Positions 13,996 to 25,097 of a stretch of DNA of 64,000 bases are shown in pieces. Under the pieces are notes generated by a model, which made no database searches, had not been told where the DNA came from, and was given only the letters and a program-made list of their open reading frames with translations. The stretch comes from Chrysomallon squamiferum (Eukaryota > Mollusca > Gastropoda > Neomphalida > Peltospiridae). The translations under genes and the position numbers were made by a program. Each line of letters starts with the position of its first letter. The first letter of the stretch is position 1. The DNA lies in the NCBI GenBank assembly GCA_012295275.1, contig CM022672.1:5554443-5618442 (forward strand), in the 5' to 3' direction.

Positions 13996-15199
13996 AGTTC
14001 ACAACAACAACAACAACAACAATAAATAACAAATGAACAATAATTTAAGCAATAAACTAAATAAAATGTTAACAGAAATTTAATCTTATATTTTTTTTTG
14101 ACTTATTTTAACAAGAACAAAAACAACAACAATAATATGAATGTTGTTGATTATAATAAAATAATCATTATTACTGACAGAACAATCAGTTAATTTCTAT
14201 TATTAATATCTTTGTTTATTTTTCAAATATTTTATTTGAGTTGAATACAAGTTTAAGAGATTTTTGCACATTAGCAGTTGATTGGAGGTGTGCACCTGCT
14301 AGAGATAAAAAAAAAAACAGCATTGCTCTGTACAATCCTCTTAACAAAGTTCATCTAGATAATTAACTAACAGTTCAGAATATAAAGCGCTAATCATCAT
14401 TGTTTACACAGGTTCTTCCTAATAAATATGATATTTTTAAAGTTATATGATTCTGCTACTTTTTTTGTACTTTTTTTTCATTGTTTTAAGAAATATTTTT
14501 CTACCCACAATAAGTTTTTAAAAGACTAAAAATGTGATTACAAGAAAATAGACGTGTATAAACTAAATTTTGTTTGTTATAAAATAAATAAAATTAAAAA
14601 AAAAAAAAAGATAATGTATACGTTTTTTGTTTTAAATTTATGCATGAATATATGATAGAATAACTTTCTATGTTACTGTAGTTTTGACAGCTTAATATAT
14701 ATATAGTAAATAAAAAAAAAAAAAAAAATGATAAAAAAATTAAATTAAGCTAAATTGTTTTTAAAATTAGAAAATATGCATTTTTTAAATAAAACGTTAA
14801 GACGTCAAGGGGAATAATTCAATGAATCTTAAAACGATAAAGATCAGAAAAGACGTCGATGACGGTAAGTTGGGTTGTTTCCCCTTAGGTTCTTCAGTTC
14901 TGAGTGAACATGGACGCTTTCTCTTTGTAACAAATACTTCTTTTAAACTATTCTAAATTAATGACTGTCAGACGTTATTATTATTATTATTAAAAATAAA
15001 AATAATAATAGCATGCATGAGAATAACCGTCTTGATACGATTAACCACGAAACGTTCATTAAAGTTTTGTTTTTGTAACGTGTTATTTAGTAAATGTGTG
15101 TGTATACACAGATGGGATGGAAGGTTGCATTATTACAAAAAATGAATTGTCGTGTTTGTGAAAAACGAAATTTTTACTACCAGTCATAAAAATATCGAT
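13996..15199 (+). other. 3'UTR of channel gene A and upstream region of gene B
   Basis: A CAA run and an AATAAA at about 14022-14027 follow the stop of gene A within 35 bp, a candidate poly(A) signal; others occur near 14582. Sequence from about 14800 to 15140 is more unique and probably carries the upstream region of gene B. No other coding exon was recognised. Confidence 0.45.
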
Positions 15200-15410
15200 A
15201 TGATGAATTCAGGCATTGATGCGTTAGCTGATCAGTTTGCAAGTACTTCAAGGTTTCTCGAAGGCAACACCATAGCTTTGAATGAACTGTTGCAAGCGTT
15301 GGAGGCATTACGAAGACATTTATTGGAAACTGAATCACAAAAACAACCCGAAATTATCAGAAGGGATCAGGTACATTTTACAAAATTCGTTATTTAATGG
15401 TTGTGCACGC

Positions 15411-15441
<31 letters not shown>

Positions 15442-15613
15442 TTATAAAATATGCTCATAAAAAGATAATATATTTACAGTACTGGGAAATGAAGTATTTG
15501 GAATATATTTTTAATTTAGTAAATAGGAAAGGAGGTAGCAGGGTGATTAGATAAGAAAATTGATGCATATGTGTTTAACTTTCAATATAATAATAATAAT
15601 AATAATGATGATA

Positions 15614-15645
<32 letters not shown>

Positions 15646-16751
15646 AATCATAATCATAATCATAATAAATTATTATTATTATTAATGTTGAAATAATAGA
15701 TTGAAATTTAAACAAATTAAATAAAAGCTCCTCTGGATATATATTTTTTTAATGTTAGAAATAATGAATTATTAACTAGGTGATAGTGGAAGTGAAGTGT
15801 ACTTTTATGAAGATCTGGGATATTGACACTCTGACTCAGAAATATGAGGCAGAAGTTTTCATTCAGGCAAAATGGCAAGAACCTCAAATAACTCAGGTAT
15901 GTGTTTATCAAAAGTAATGATAAATACACAACAACAGTAATATTAATACATATACAGTACAATTTAAAATGTAATTTCAATAACTAATTACATATGCATG
16001 TGTTCATTTCATGTATGTGTGCATATTGTGTGTGTGTGTATGTATGTATGTATTATGGATGGGTATGTAAACACTAATCATATTTGTTATTATGAAAACA
16101 AATAAATATACTGAGAAAAGGCCAACATCATTCATTTGTAAATAAAAATCCAACAATACTTTCCTTCTTGTTGAAAATGTTTATTCTGCTGACAGATTTA
16201 TACTGATTATGATCCAAAATATTTCTGGAATCCAAAACTGATCATCATGAACGTGGCTGGTGATCTGGCAGTGAACAGGAAGTCCTACAGCATCACCTAC
16301 GAGTCTGGATACAACTACCCTGTTGTCATTCAGTACTGGATGATTAAAGGAAGGTTTGCAGAGAATCTCGAACTTCAACACTTTCCTTTTGATGTTCAGG
16401 TAGGCAAGATTCAGAATTTGTAGATTTATGGTTACAGGATTGTGAAGTAGTATTTATTATATTTAAATTCTGATGAGTTTTATCCTTATCAACCTGAATT
16501 TGTAGATTTATAATTATGGGATTGTGAAGGAGTATTTATCCTATTTAAATCCTGACAACTTTTATTCATACCATCCTGAGTGCTTGTAATTTTCACATAG
16601 CTACATGATTGTATCAAAAAGGAATTAATACTACTACTACTAATAATAATAATATTAATAATTTCCGTACTTTTATGATATAATGACAGGTACCATTTCA
16701 GTCATTGTCCACCAGATTCAAATAATTTTCATTTTTGTATCTTTCATGTAT

Positions 16752-16782
<31 letters not shown>

Positions 16783-19292
16783 TTTTGAAATAGCTTCAGT
16801 TAATATTTTTTGTGCAGGACATAACTATCCAGGTATCGTCTGAGCGATCAATTAACGAGGTGAAGATTATTGAAGACAAACGCATGATGAGCACAGTGAA
16901 CATGAAATGTCTGGATGCACAGGAGTGGTCAATCTTCAAACACGTCGAGTGTTTTGAAGACACCAGCACCACGGACTACACCACCATGTTCGAGCACCCT
17001 GTTCTTTACATTCAGTGTCGAGCGAGTAGAAAAGTTGGATACTTCATGTGGAACATAATGGGCATTGTTGTTAGTGCCTATTTTTCTCTTTGTCTTACTC
17101 TTCTTTCAAACTGTTAACATTAAGATATATCTGTTGAGATAGGAAGAAATAATCTAAATACATTTTACATAATTATGGTTGGTTTTTTTATTTTTTTTAT
17201 TTGTTTATTATAATTTGTTTATTTATTTGTTTATTCCGTTTTAATTAATAATGATTAAAATTGAAAAATAAAAGGTTTACAGCCATTATTTGTGCAATAG
17301 TGATGTTATTATTCTGAAGTTTATTCAAGTATTGACAGAAGAATACAGTTATCAATTTGCCACATTTGCAGTGACATCATAACTGCAGTTGTAAAATGTT
17401 TGGTTTATATCTTTTACACAATGAAAATTTCAAAAAACCTCATTTCCAAACAATTACATCCTGGAATGTAATGTACAAATATAACAAAATTATATCTTAA
17501 AAAAAATAATAATAAATTTGGATCATAATAATAATAATAACAATGATATTGATGATCATAATAATAAATAATAATAATAATAAGTAAACAGTTGTTTCTG
17601 TGTCAGCTGATGATTATGCTGTTGACATTTGCGACTCTTGCTATTGATCCAAACATTCCTGACAGAATGGTGATAACCATCACCTTGTTTCTGACTCTCG
17701 TTGCATTCAAACTGGTTGTCAAGTCGAACCTTCCAACAATTTCTTATCTTACTTATCTGGTAAGTATATTACTGCGTTTAAAACAAAATCACTGAACATT
17801 AATATTTATTTAACAACATCCAATTTTGAAATAATCATAAAAAACGAACTAAACCCTCTATTGGTCTGTTTGGTTCTCTTAGTGTTGTTGATTAGCAAAT
17901 GTGCCTGCCTGTCTGAGGGAAGGTGCATATGAAATATTACTTTCTGCTAAATGAAAAGAGAATAACCAGTAATCACAGATTTCTTTTCTTTTCTCTTTAT
18001 GATTGTTTGCTGCTTGTATGATGATTTGTTTATAAATGTAAATTGAATGTTGAATGTGTCATTAAAAAATATATATTTCCTTCATTGTTGTTCTGATGAT
18101 GATGTTATTTTTACTGTGTCTTATATCAATATATGTATTATTATTATTATTATTACTAATAATTATTACTATTATTATCACATCATCATCATCATCATCA
18201 TCATCATTTTTATTATCCTTATTCTGCATATTCACTGTAGTAAATTAAATGAAAATCTTTTATTAGATTTCGTATCTTTCATCTGATTACTGCAGGACAT
18301 ATACATTCTGGCTTCCCTGGTTTTTCTTGGAATTCAGACAGCAGAGAGTGCCATCATGGATGCCTTGACCCGAATATGGACAATGGATGAAGTGATCGCT
18401 TATGACCAGTACATTATGATGGCCATTGCAATCAACCTGTTAATGTTTCACATCATTTTCTCCATCTACATCTACCTTACAGTAATTACACCACAAACCA
18501 TTTCAGTATTAACAGTTACTGAAAGTATGAATCACTGGATTTGTAATGATATCTGAGAAAGCTAATTTGGTGTTTTGATAATACAGAAGTGTGTTAAACT
18601 GGTGTTTGATATCCAGAGATGTATTAATCTAGTGTTTGATATATAGCGGTGTAAAAGAATATAAATAGATTGTTTTCTAATACAAACACTAGCATGTATA
18701 GTTTAACAAAAAACAGATAAAACAATAGTTTGAAAGTATCTACATATTTGTCCAGGGACAAATCTATTTTAAAATCATATTTTGGTTTCAGGCTTTCAAC
18801 AGGAGAAGATTAATGAGAGAAAAGGATGTTATATACTTTGTAAGTTATACTAAATATTGGTAGATATCAGTTTAAAACAATTTTTTAACAGTATAGTTCT
18901 TAAAGAGGAATTTTGTTTGTGTTTAGAAATATATTTATGTTTTTAAACAGTCTTTATACACAACATTATACACACGTTGAATTTTACTGTAATATTTAAG
19001 AAACAAAATGAACAAACAAAACAAATGTAGCAGTTTTTTCTTTTATCATTACTATTAATATTTTTCTAAGAAATGTTATAATGTATCAAATTAAAAAATG
19101 AAACTGGATTCAGTCATCTTCCTTTGTTTTGATTATTTTCATAACATGAAAATTGTGCTTGTATTTCAAAAACAAAACAAAACCCAAAAAGACAAAGATG
19201 ATAGTGTACTGTAGCCTAAATAATGATAACATTTTTTTGGTTTAAGAAAGCTAATCAAAAACTATATTAAATGAAATGTCAAATTACATTTT

Positions 19293-19330
<38 letters not shown>

Positions 19331-19506
19331 TTTAATTAAAAATGTGTGAGTATATTTAAACACACACACACACACATAGAATTTAATACATCTTTTTGGT
19401 GTTTTTGCAGAAGAAACGTGCTTATCTTCATCAGCATGGAAGGATGATGTCTTCAAACACATTTATAGTACCTAATGAAAAAACAGCTTTAATAGACGAT
19501 TTTTGA
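15200..19506 (+). CDS. Cys-less pentameric ligand-gated ion channel subunit, gene B
   Basis: Paralog of gene A. Eight exons: 15200-15370, 15780-15896, 16196-16399, 16818-17069, 17607-17759, 18296-18481, 18792-18839, 19411-19506; 408 residues with the first of two adjacent ATGs (15200; the other is 15203), all introns phase 0 and at the same alignment positions as in gene A. Residues 1-57: helix-like, DQFASTSRFLEGNTIALNEL...RRH, no signal peptide. Ligand-binding domain: QAKWQEP, YFWNPKLIIMN, QHFPFDVQD; again no Cys pair at the Cys-loop. M1 follows RKVGYFMWN; M2 starts PDR with Leu 9' and Lys 15' as in A; LPTISYLTYLD precedes M3; the M3-M4 linker is about 18 residues; M4 IMMAIAINLLMFHIIFSIYIYL; then a basic tail AFNRRRLMREKDV and KKRAY, ending ALIDDF. 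The shared exon plan shows tandem duplication. Stop TGA at 19504-19506. Confidence 0.88.
17897..17972 (+). mobile_element. SINE fragment (mollusc-type, from memory)
   Basis: The words CTGCCTGTCTGAGGGA, GGTGCATATGAAA, CTTTCTGCTAAATG and AAAGAGAATAACC follow in the order of the central part of a tRNA-derived SINE common in mollusc genomes. Lies in the intron of channel gene B between 17759 and 18296. Confidence 0.5.
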
Positions 19507-20160
19507 CCATTTATCAACAAACTTACAAAAAGCGAGCTGGACTGAATACTATATAAAAACAAAACAGTGTATTTGCAGTGAATTAAAAAATTGCTAAACA
19601 AAAGATTTATCTTACAAAATATATGTCAAAAGAACAGTCTGTGTGTGTTCAAAAAGGCTGAGATTGAATGGACATATGTCAGTTTACAAAAAGAAAAAAC
19701 TCCAGTTCTGAACAATCGTAATATAATATGTTAAGGTTTTTATTTAATTTTTTTTTATGAATACTTAAATGAAAAGCACCAAATATCCTTTTTATGTGTA
19801 AAGTATTGTATTGTGGTAAAAGAAAAGTCTTCCAGCGTTTTTCATGCATGTTTCAGTGAAATTCTTGTTTAGTTTTGTTTTTCTCTTGGAATGTTTATGT
19901 AAATAGAATATTTTGTGTAATGACATTTTTGTTTCTTGAAATGATGAAGTTTGAAAGAAATGAAATATTCTTATATTCATTTATTAATCATTCATCAGTT
20001 GGGAATACAGGTCACTTCTGGCAAGTTTTCATTGGAAATCTTCATTGTCAAGGACATGATCTCAGGGAAAAATAAAAAAAAAAAAACAAGTTTTGTTCTT
20101 ATTTTTTTTATTGTAAATAAGAAATGGTAAAAACAATTTGTTATCACATTTCTGAAAGAC
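19507..20160 (+). other. 3'UTR / downstream region of channel gene B
   Basis: No coding exon. Moderately unique AT-rich sequence; AATAAA at about 20070-20076 followed by an A-run is a candidate poly(A) signal or a retroposed tail. Gene B converges here on the gene at 23875-43949. Confidence 0.4.
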
Positions 20161-20171
20161 AGTTCAACTGC

Positions 20172-20465
20172 AGTATAAAAATATTCAGTTGATTGTACAT
20201 TTGCAAACTCGTTATTAATTATCATTTTATAGGTTTTCTGTTTATTTGCACAACGTATAATACAGAAATAAATAAAATTAACTTAAAAGTCATAAACAAA
20301 ATTTGTACATTCAGACACATGCATACACAAACACAGTTATAGAAAAATATTCATTTGATTGCACATTTTCAAACTGATTGTTATTTATTATTTTCATGTG
20401 TTTCTAATTATTCAACAAAAGAATAATACTGAAATAAAGTAAGTTAATTTGAAAATCATCACTGA
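20172..20465. repeat. Diverged tandem duplication of about 165 bp
   Basis: Two related blocks, roughly 20172-20300 and 20336-20465, share the order AATATTCA, TTGATTG, CATTT, CAAACT, TTATTAAT/TTATTTAT, GAAATAAA and TTAA with many substitutions. An old local duplication in the convergent intergenic region. Confidence 0.5.
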
Positions 20466-20764
20466 AATGTTCAGGTGCAAGCAGAAACAGTTACAGAATG
20501 TACACAACACTACTAATCAAAAATAATTATTTCAGTGAATATGAAAGTGGTACTTCGTAAGCACACTTTAAAAAACTATACATAAAAATAAACACTTTAT
20601 TGTTTTATTTATTTGTCTTTTACTGATGCTGAAAATAACTGAAATATGAAATAAAAAAAAAAAAAAAAAATTTGAACAATGGAAGACAAAAAGGAAACAG
20701 AAAATAGGCAAAAGAACAAACAGTAACAAGGAATAGTTTATTTTTCTTACATACTTAAGATTTT

Positions 20765-21100
20765 TGTGACAAATGAGTAAACAATGAGAAAGTCTTGACA
20801 CAGAAAAAACTTGGTTTTTTATCCTGCAGACTGGAATGTAGTTTGTGTAAAAAATACATTGAAACAAATTTTTTCTTAACAACCAAAGTATCTGGAGTGA
20901 ATAATAGGCACCAGAAAACCTATATATATATGTTTTTATTTTTTAAATTAACTGCACATTGGAATGTAATTGGTGTAAAACATATATTGAAACAATATTA
21001 ACAAATTAATGAGTAAATAACGACAAGATCTGAACCAGAGAAACTTTTTCTTATCAACTGCAGTTTGGAATGAAGTTTTTGTAAAACAAAATTTATTTTT
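20765..21100 (-). pseudogene. Three degenerate copies of the DEP-domain exon
   Basis: Read on the minus strand, 21001-21085 gives LQKLHSKLQLIRKSFSGSDLV, nearly the same as the intact exon at 25297-25471 (LQKIHSNLQLMRKSFSGSDLV). Two more decayed copies follow: one at about 20940-20985 (LHQLHSNVQLI then a stop) and one at about 20770-20870 (LHKLHSSLQ, frame and Ser-rich end lost). Each has the same nucleotide landmark, TTGGAATG followed by TTTGTAAAA or a close variant on the plus strand. They lie downstream of the gene's stop codon, lack flanking splice sites that I can support, and so look like relics of local exon duplication. The nearest copy is so similar that a rarely used alternative 3' exon cannot be excluded. 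Confidence 0.7.
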
Positions 21101-21759
21101 CTTAACTACCAAAGTATGATACAAAGAACAAGCAATTAATGACCCATTCCTTTTTTTTCTCTCTCTCTCTTTTTTACATTAATAGTATCAAATATTAATT
21201 TGTGATGATAATGTGAGAGACAAAATCTGCTTTTGGATGATGGGCTATTTTTTTTTAATAACAACAAGGGATCTTTTTTAAGCAAAACACTTGCAGGAAT
21301 GAAAATAAACAATAACTACACTGACAGGAATAGACCCAGTGACCTCTGTTTCAAGTCAGCTACATCTGATGCTCAGTAAAGTACTAAAGAAATGCATTTT
21401 GATACTCCGTGTAATAAATGAGAAATATATTATAAAAAAAAATATAAAAAAAATAAAAATAAAAATATTTATAACACAGATTTAATACAATTTGTTACAA
21501 GAAAAGCAGTGATATGTAATAGAACACAGATAAATGCAAATGTTGATGGTGATTAATTCTATTAGATTTTTACCCTATTTGTTTTAAATTCCAAATAATG
21601 TCAAGTAATAGTTGAAACCATATAAATTATTACAAGATGCATTGTTTTGGGGTCTACAGACAAAAGTGAAAATATTAACTAAAATAAAAGTATAGAGATA
21701 TTTATTAATTAAACGAAAAAAAAAATTCATGTAGATATAACCATCTTGTGTATCTATAT

Positions 21760-22230
21760 CTTGTCTTTAACATTATGTTTGTAATATAAAATTAATTATA
21801 TCTGTTATGAAGTGTACAGAAAAGAAAATATAAGAACCATTACTACAAAACTACATTTTTAACAATATGAACACACACACACACACACACACGTCACACA
21901 TTAGTACCAAAGTTGTAATCATTGTCTTCAACATTACATCTAATATTATATAATTATAACTAAAACTAATAATATATTATTAAAACTCTCTAAAATTACT
22001 ACTTTTACGGTATGCACATGTATATTAAAATTGTTGAAACATATCTTCGACATCAAAATTGTAATATTAAATTGTTATAAAATGTGTACAAAAATATATA
22101 CCTTTATTTGAAAAAGAAAAAAAAGTCAAGAATTACTCTTTTAATGATATAAACACATACATTAATAACATTAAGTTATTGAAAGCTGTCTTCAACATTA
22201 AATTTGAAACTGTAAGTTGTATTATTATAA
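21760..22230. repeat. Diverged tandem repeats, unit about 125-160 bp
   Basis: A motif of the type TGTCTTCAACATTA followed by A/T-rich sequence recurs at about 21763, 21921, 22045 and 22187, with CACATAC/ACACAC and ACTACTTTT-like blocks between. A (CA)n run (21871-21893) lies inside one unit. Non-coding. Confidence 0.45.
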
Positions 22231-22239
22231 ATGTAATAT

Positions 22240-22244
22240 AATGA

Positions 22245-22276
<32 letters not shown>
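22240..22276. repeat. (AT)n microsatellite
   Basis: About 18 AT dinucleotides in uninterrupted run within the convergent intergenic region. Confidence 0.85.
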
Positions 22277-22282
<6 letters not shown>

Positions 22283-22424
22283 ACTGTATACATATTAAAA
22301 AATCTTACTGCTTGAGGTTGTCCAACAATCAACATTAACAAGACTTACAGTACAACAGGAGGTGGGATATTACAAGAATAATTTTGTTACGGAATCTGAG
22401 TACAGATGTATGGGCAAAATCTTT

Positions 22425-22510
22425 TTTTTGCTGCAAGTCAGAATTTTCATTTCTTGTTTTATTTTTCTCTTAACAGTAAGTTAGGTTAGACCTGTAATTT
22501 TTGAAAACAA
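22425..22510. repeat. Duplicated block, copy of intronic sequence at 24645-24735
   Basis: The two blocks share CTTAACAGTAAGTTAGGTTA followed by GACCTGTAATTTTTGAAAACA without change, and before that a diverged GCAAG..CAGAA..TTTCATT..T.TTTTTCTC. The partner lies in the last intron of the gene at 23875-43949, so this is part of the same local duplication activity as the exon relics. Confidence 0.8.
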
Positions 22511-22519
22511 ACAGCAATA

Positions 22520-22522
22520 CAA

Positions 22523-22553
<31 letters not shown>

Positions 22554-23429
22554 AATTAAATACGTATACATACATATATCAAATGATAATAATAACACTA
22601 AAACAATTTTAAATTAACAACAGAGGAGTTCTGTACCATTTGCTAGCTCTAGTAAAGTACAAAATATTCATTTAACGGATAAACAATGAAAACATTTCTA
22701 AAAATAATTATTAAATTAATAACTCTTTTAACTGAAGAAAGATTTCTTTCATTTTAAAATCACTAAAAAGCTGATTTATGAAAAGTATCAGTATAACTGA
22801 TTTTGATGTGACAGTCCACCAAAATACAAAAATGTGGGTATGTCTTAATTGCTTTGACACAATTTAACCCTTTTGAATACAACCTAAAAAATTATGAATA
22901 TACTTAAATATGTTTCATGACAAAAAACAAACTTAACAATGTATAAAAAATTAAACAACAAAAACAAAGCAAACAAAATAAAAAACAATTCACAGTAACA
23001 ATGAAATATAAAAATAATAATTGAAACCAATTGATTAAAATCAACAAAGGTAAAAATACATATAAAAGATAAAAAATGCTGTTATTAGTAGTAAATAAAT
23101 ATAATTATTTTTAAAATTAGGTACTTGATAATCTAGTCCATTAGAATTTTTATATTCTGATCAATTCCTCTCCTTTTTTGTTTGTTGAAAAAACCTCTCA
23201 CACTTTCATTACAAAATAAGTTCGGGATCTATTTCATTGATCTGGTTAGTGTATTCTAAATATCTAAATGTGTTGTAGATTTATACATTTATTTGAAAAT
23301 ACTGTTCACAACTAACACTTTTCTACTGGAGTAGTTTCACATTACTGTTAACAAATATTCTTAATTTATTTCATGTTGATGCTGCTCATTGTAGACATGG
23401 ATTTGTTGAAATTAATTATAGCCTGATAT
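22520..23429. other. AT-rich region, probable 3'UTR or downstream flank of the MUN+DEP gene
   Basis: An ATAA tetranucleotide run at 22520-22553, then AT-rich sequence without coding exons. It could be 3'UTR if transcription continues through the minisatellite; no clear end signal stands out. Confidence 0.4.
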
Positions 23430-23925
23430 TTCTTTATTTTAACTTCCAAAACATTTGTTGCCTGGTAAATCAAGTTCATTCTTTATTTTAACTTCCAAAA
23501 CATTTGTTGCCTGGTAAATCAAGTTCGTTCTTTATTTTAACTTCCAAAACATTTGCTGCCTGGTAAATCAAGTTCATTCTTTATTTTAACTTCCAATACA
23601 TTTGTTACCTGGTAAATCAAGTTCATTCTTTATTTTAACTTCCAATACATTTGTTGCCTGGTAAATCAAGTTCGTTCTTTATTTTAACTTCCAATACATT
23701 CATTGCCTGGTAAATCAAGTTTGTTCTTTAACTTCCAATACATTCGTTGCCTGGTAAATCAAGTTTGTTCTTTATTTTAACTTCCAATACATTCATTGCC
23801 TGGTAAATCAAGTTCGTTCTTTATTTTAACTTCCAATACATTTGTTGCCTGGTAAATCAAGTTCATTCTTTATTTTAACTTCCAATACATTCATTGCCTG
23901 GTAAATCAAGTTCGTTCTTTATTTT
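23430..23925 (-). repeat. 49-bp minisatellite derived from the last coding exon
   Basis: Ten copies of a 49-bp unit; the marker AACTTCC on the plus strand falls at 23441, 23490, 23539, 23588, 23637, 23686, 23730, 23779, 23828 and 23877, i.e. exact 49-bp spacing except one unit five bases short. The most upstream copy (23878-23925, read on the minus strand) is coding: it specifies the final 16 codons of the MUN+DEP protein, with TAA at 23877-23875. Immediately after the stop comes AATAAAG, so almost every unit also carries a poly(A)-signal hexamer. Copies differ at only a few positions, so expansion is recent or homogenised. Confidence 0.95.
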
Positions 23926-24545
23926 ATCAATTAACTTCTTTGGCAACTGTTCCATGAAATCTTTAGCAAGCCAGTCATAGTGCTTTCTTCTGTACAGAAT
24001 GGTCAACAAACACATTGGAGTTATCTTTCTTTGAAAGCACTCTTCTATCAAACGAGCTGTCTCTTTGCAGAGGTGGAATTTTCTGAACTTTTTGGAATGT
24101 TGTTCAAGGAAATCTTCCAGTGAGGAAGAGATGTGTGAGGTTTCCAATACAGCGCTGGGAGTGACACAGTAAAAATGGACGCTGCTGTCTACAAATGGTG
24201 AATCCTCAAACGAGGTAGACATATTAACTGACGACATACTGTCAAAGCCAGAGTTAGAAACTGATGAATGACGTAAAGAATGTGGAATCTGGAGGGCAGA
24301 TGTGTCTTCTGCTTGGTTACTATCTTGACAAGATGGCTGACGATCCACTGCTTTGGAATTAGCACTAAAATTCAGTTGATTAAAATGTCTCTTTACAGAA
24401 TTCTCTTCCTCGTCATCCTTTTTAAGACTGTCCTCATCATCATCGTTGTACCTGTACAGATACTGCGTAGAGCTGTGTCTGTGGAGGATCACAGATGGAT
24501 ACCCAACATCACCGACACTAGAACACAACTCTTCTTCCTCTGAAT
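23875..24545 (-). CDS. Terminal coding exon of the MUN+DEP gene
   Basis: Encodes residues 1482-1704. After an acidic start and the end of the DEP domain comes a Ser/Asn-rich disordered stretch (HSSVSNSGFDSMSSVNMSTS), then a helical C-terminal segment beginning SSLEDFLEQHSKKFRKFHLC with Cys, Arg and Lys-rich helices and ending in the minisatellite unit, NELDLPGNECIGS. The helical segment is unfamiliar to me. Confidence 0.8.
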
Positions 24546-25061
24546 CTGAAAATTAAAAAACAACATACACATTCACTAGTGTTGTGTGTGTGTGTGTGTG
24601 TGTCTGTGTGTCTGTGTATATATATTTATGTCTGTGTAAAGTTATCTTAGTAGCAGCAAGACAGAACTTTCATTGCTCATTTTGTTTTTCTCTTAACAGT
24701 AAGTTAGGTTAGACCTGTAATTTTTGAAAACACACATGTAAACACACCTGAAGATGGTCTTGCATCCATACATACATACACAAACCTTTACATACAGATC
24801 ATGTTGAAATAAAATCACAGACATAAGAATATCAACATTTGAAGTAAGTAAAAAGCTAAAGACAAATCTGTCACCTGCATCGTCGACATCAGCAATCAAG
24901 TGTTTATCAAGTAAACTCTGTGCCACACTGACAGCTGCATCTCGGTAAAATGGATGACTGCTTTCTGACAGAGAAGGTTCTGGAAATGAATCAGTCAGAA
25001 TGAAAGAATTTCATCTTGACTGCTACATATTTATTTCTTTTTCTTCCTCTGCTTATATCTA

Positions 25062-25097
<36 letters not shown>

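Noticed and set aside
23430-23925. CRISPR-like array (regular 49-bp spacing)
   Set aside because: Units are directly contiguous without unique spacers and derive from a coding exon; the genome is animal.
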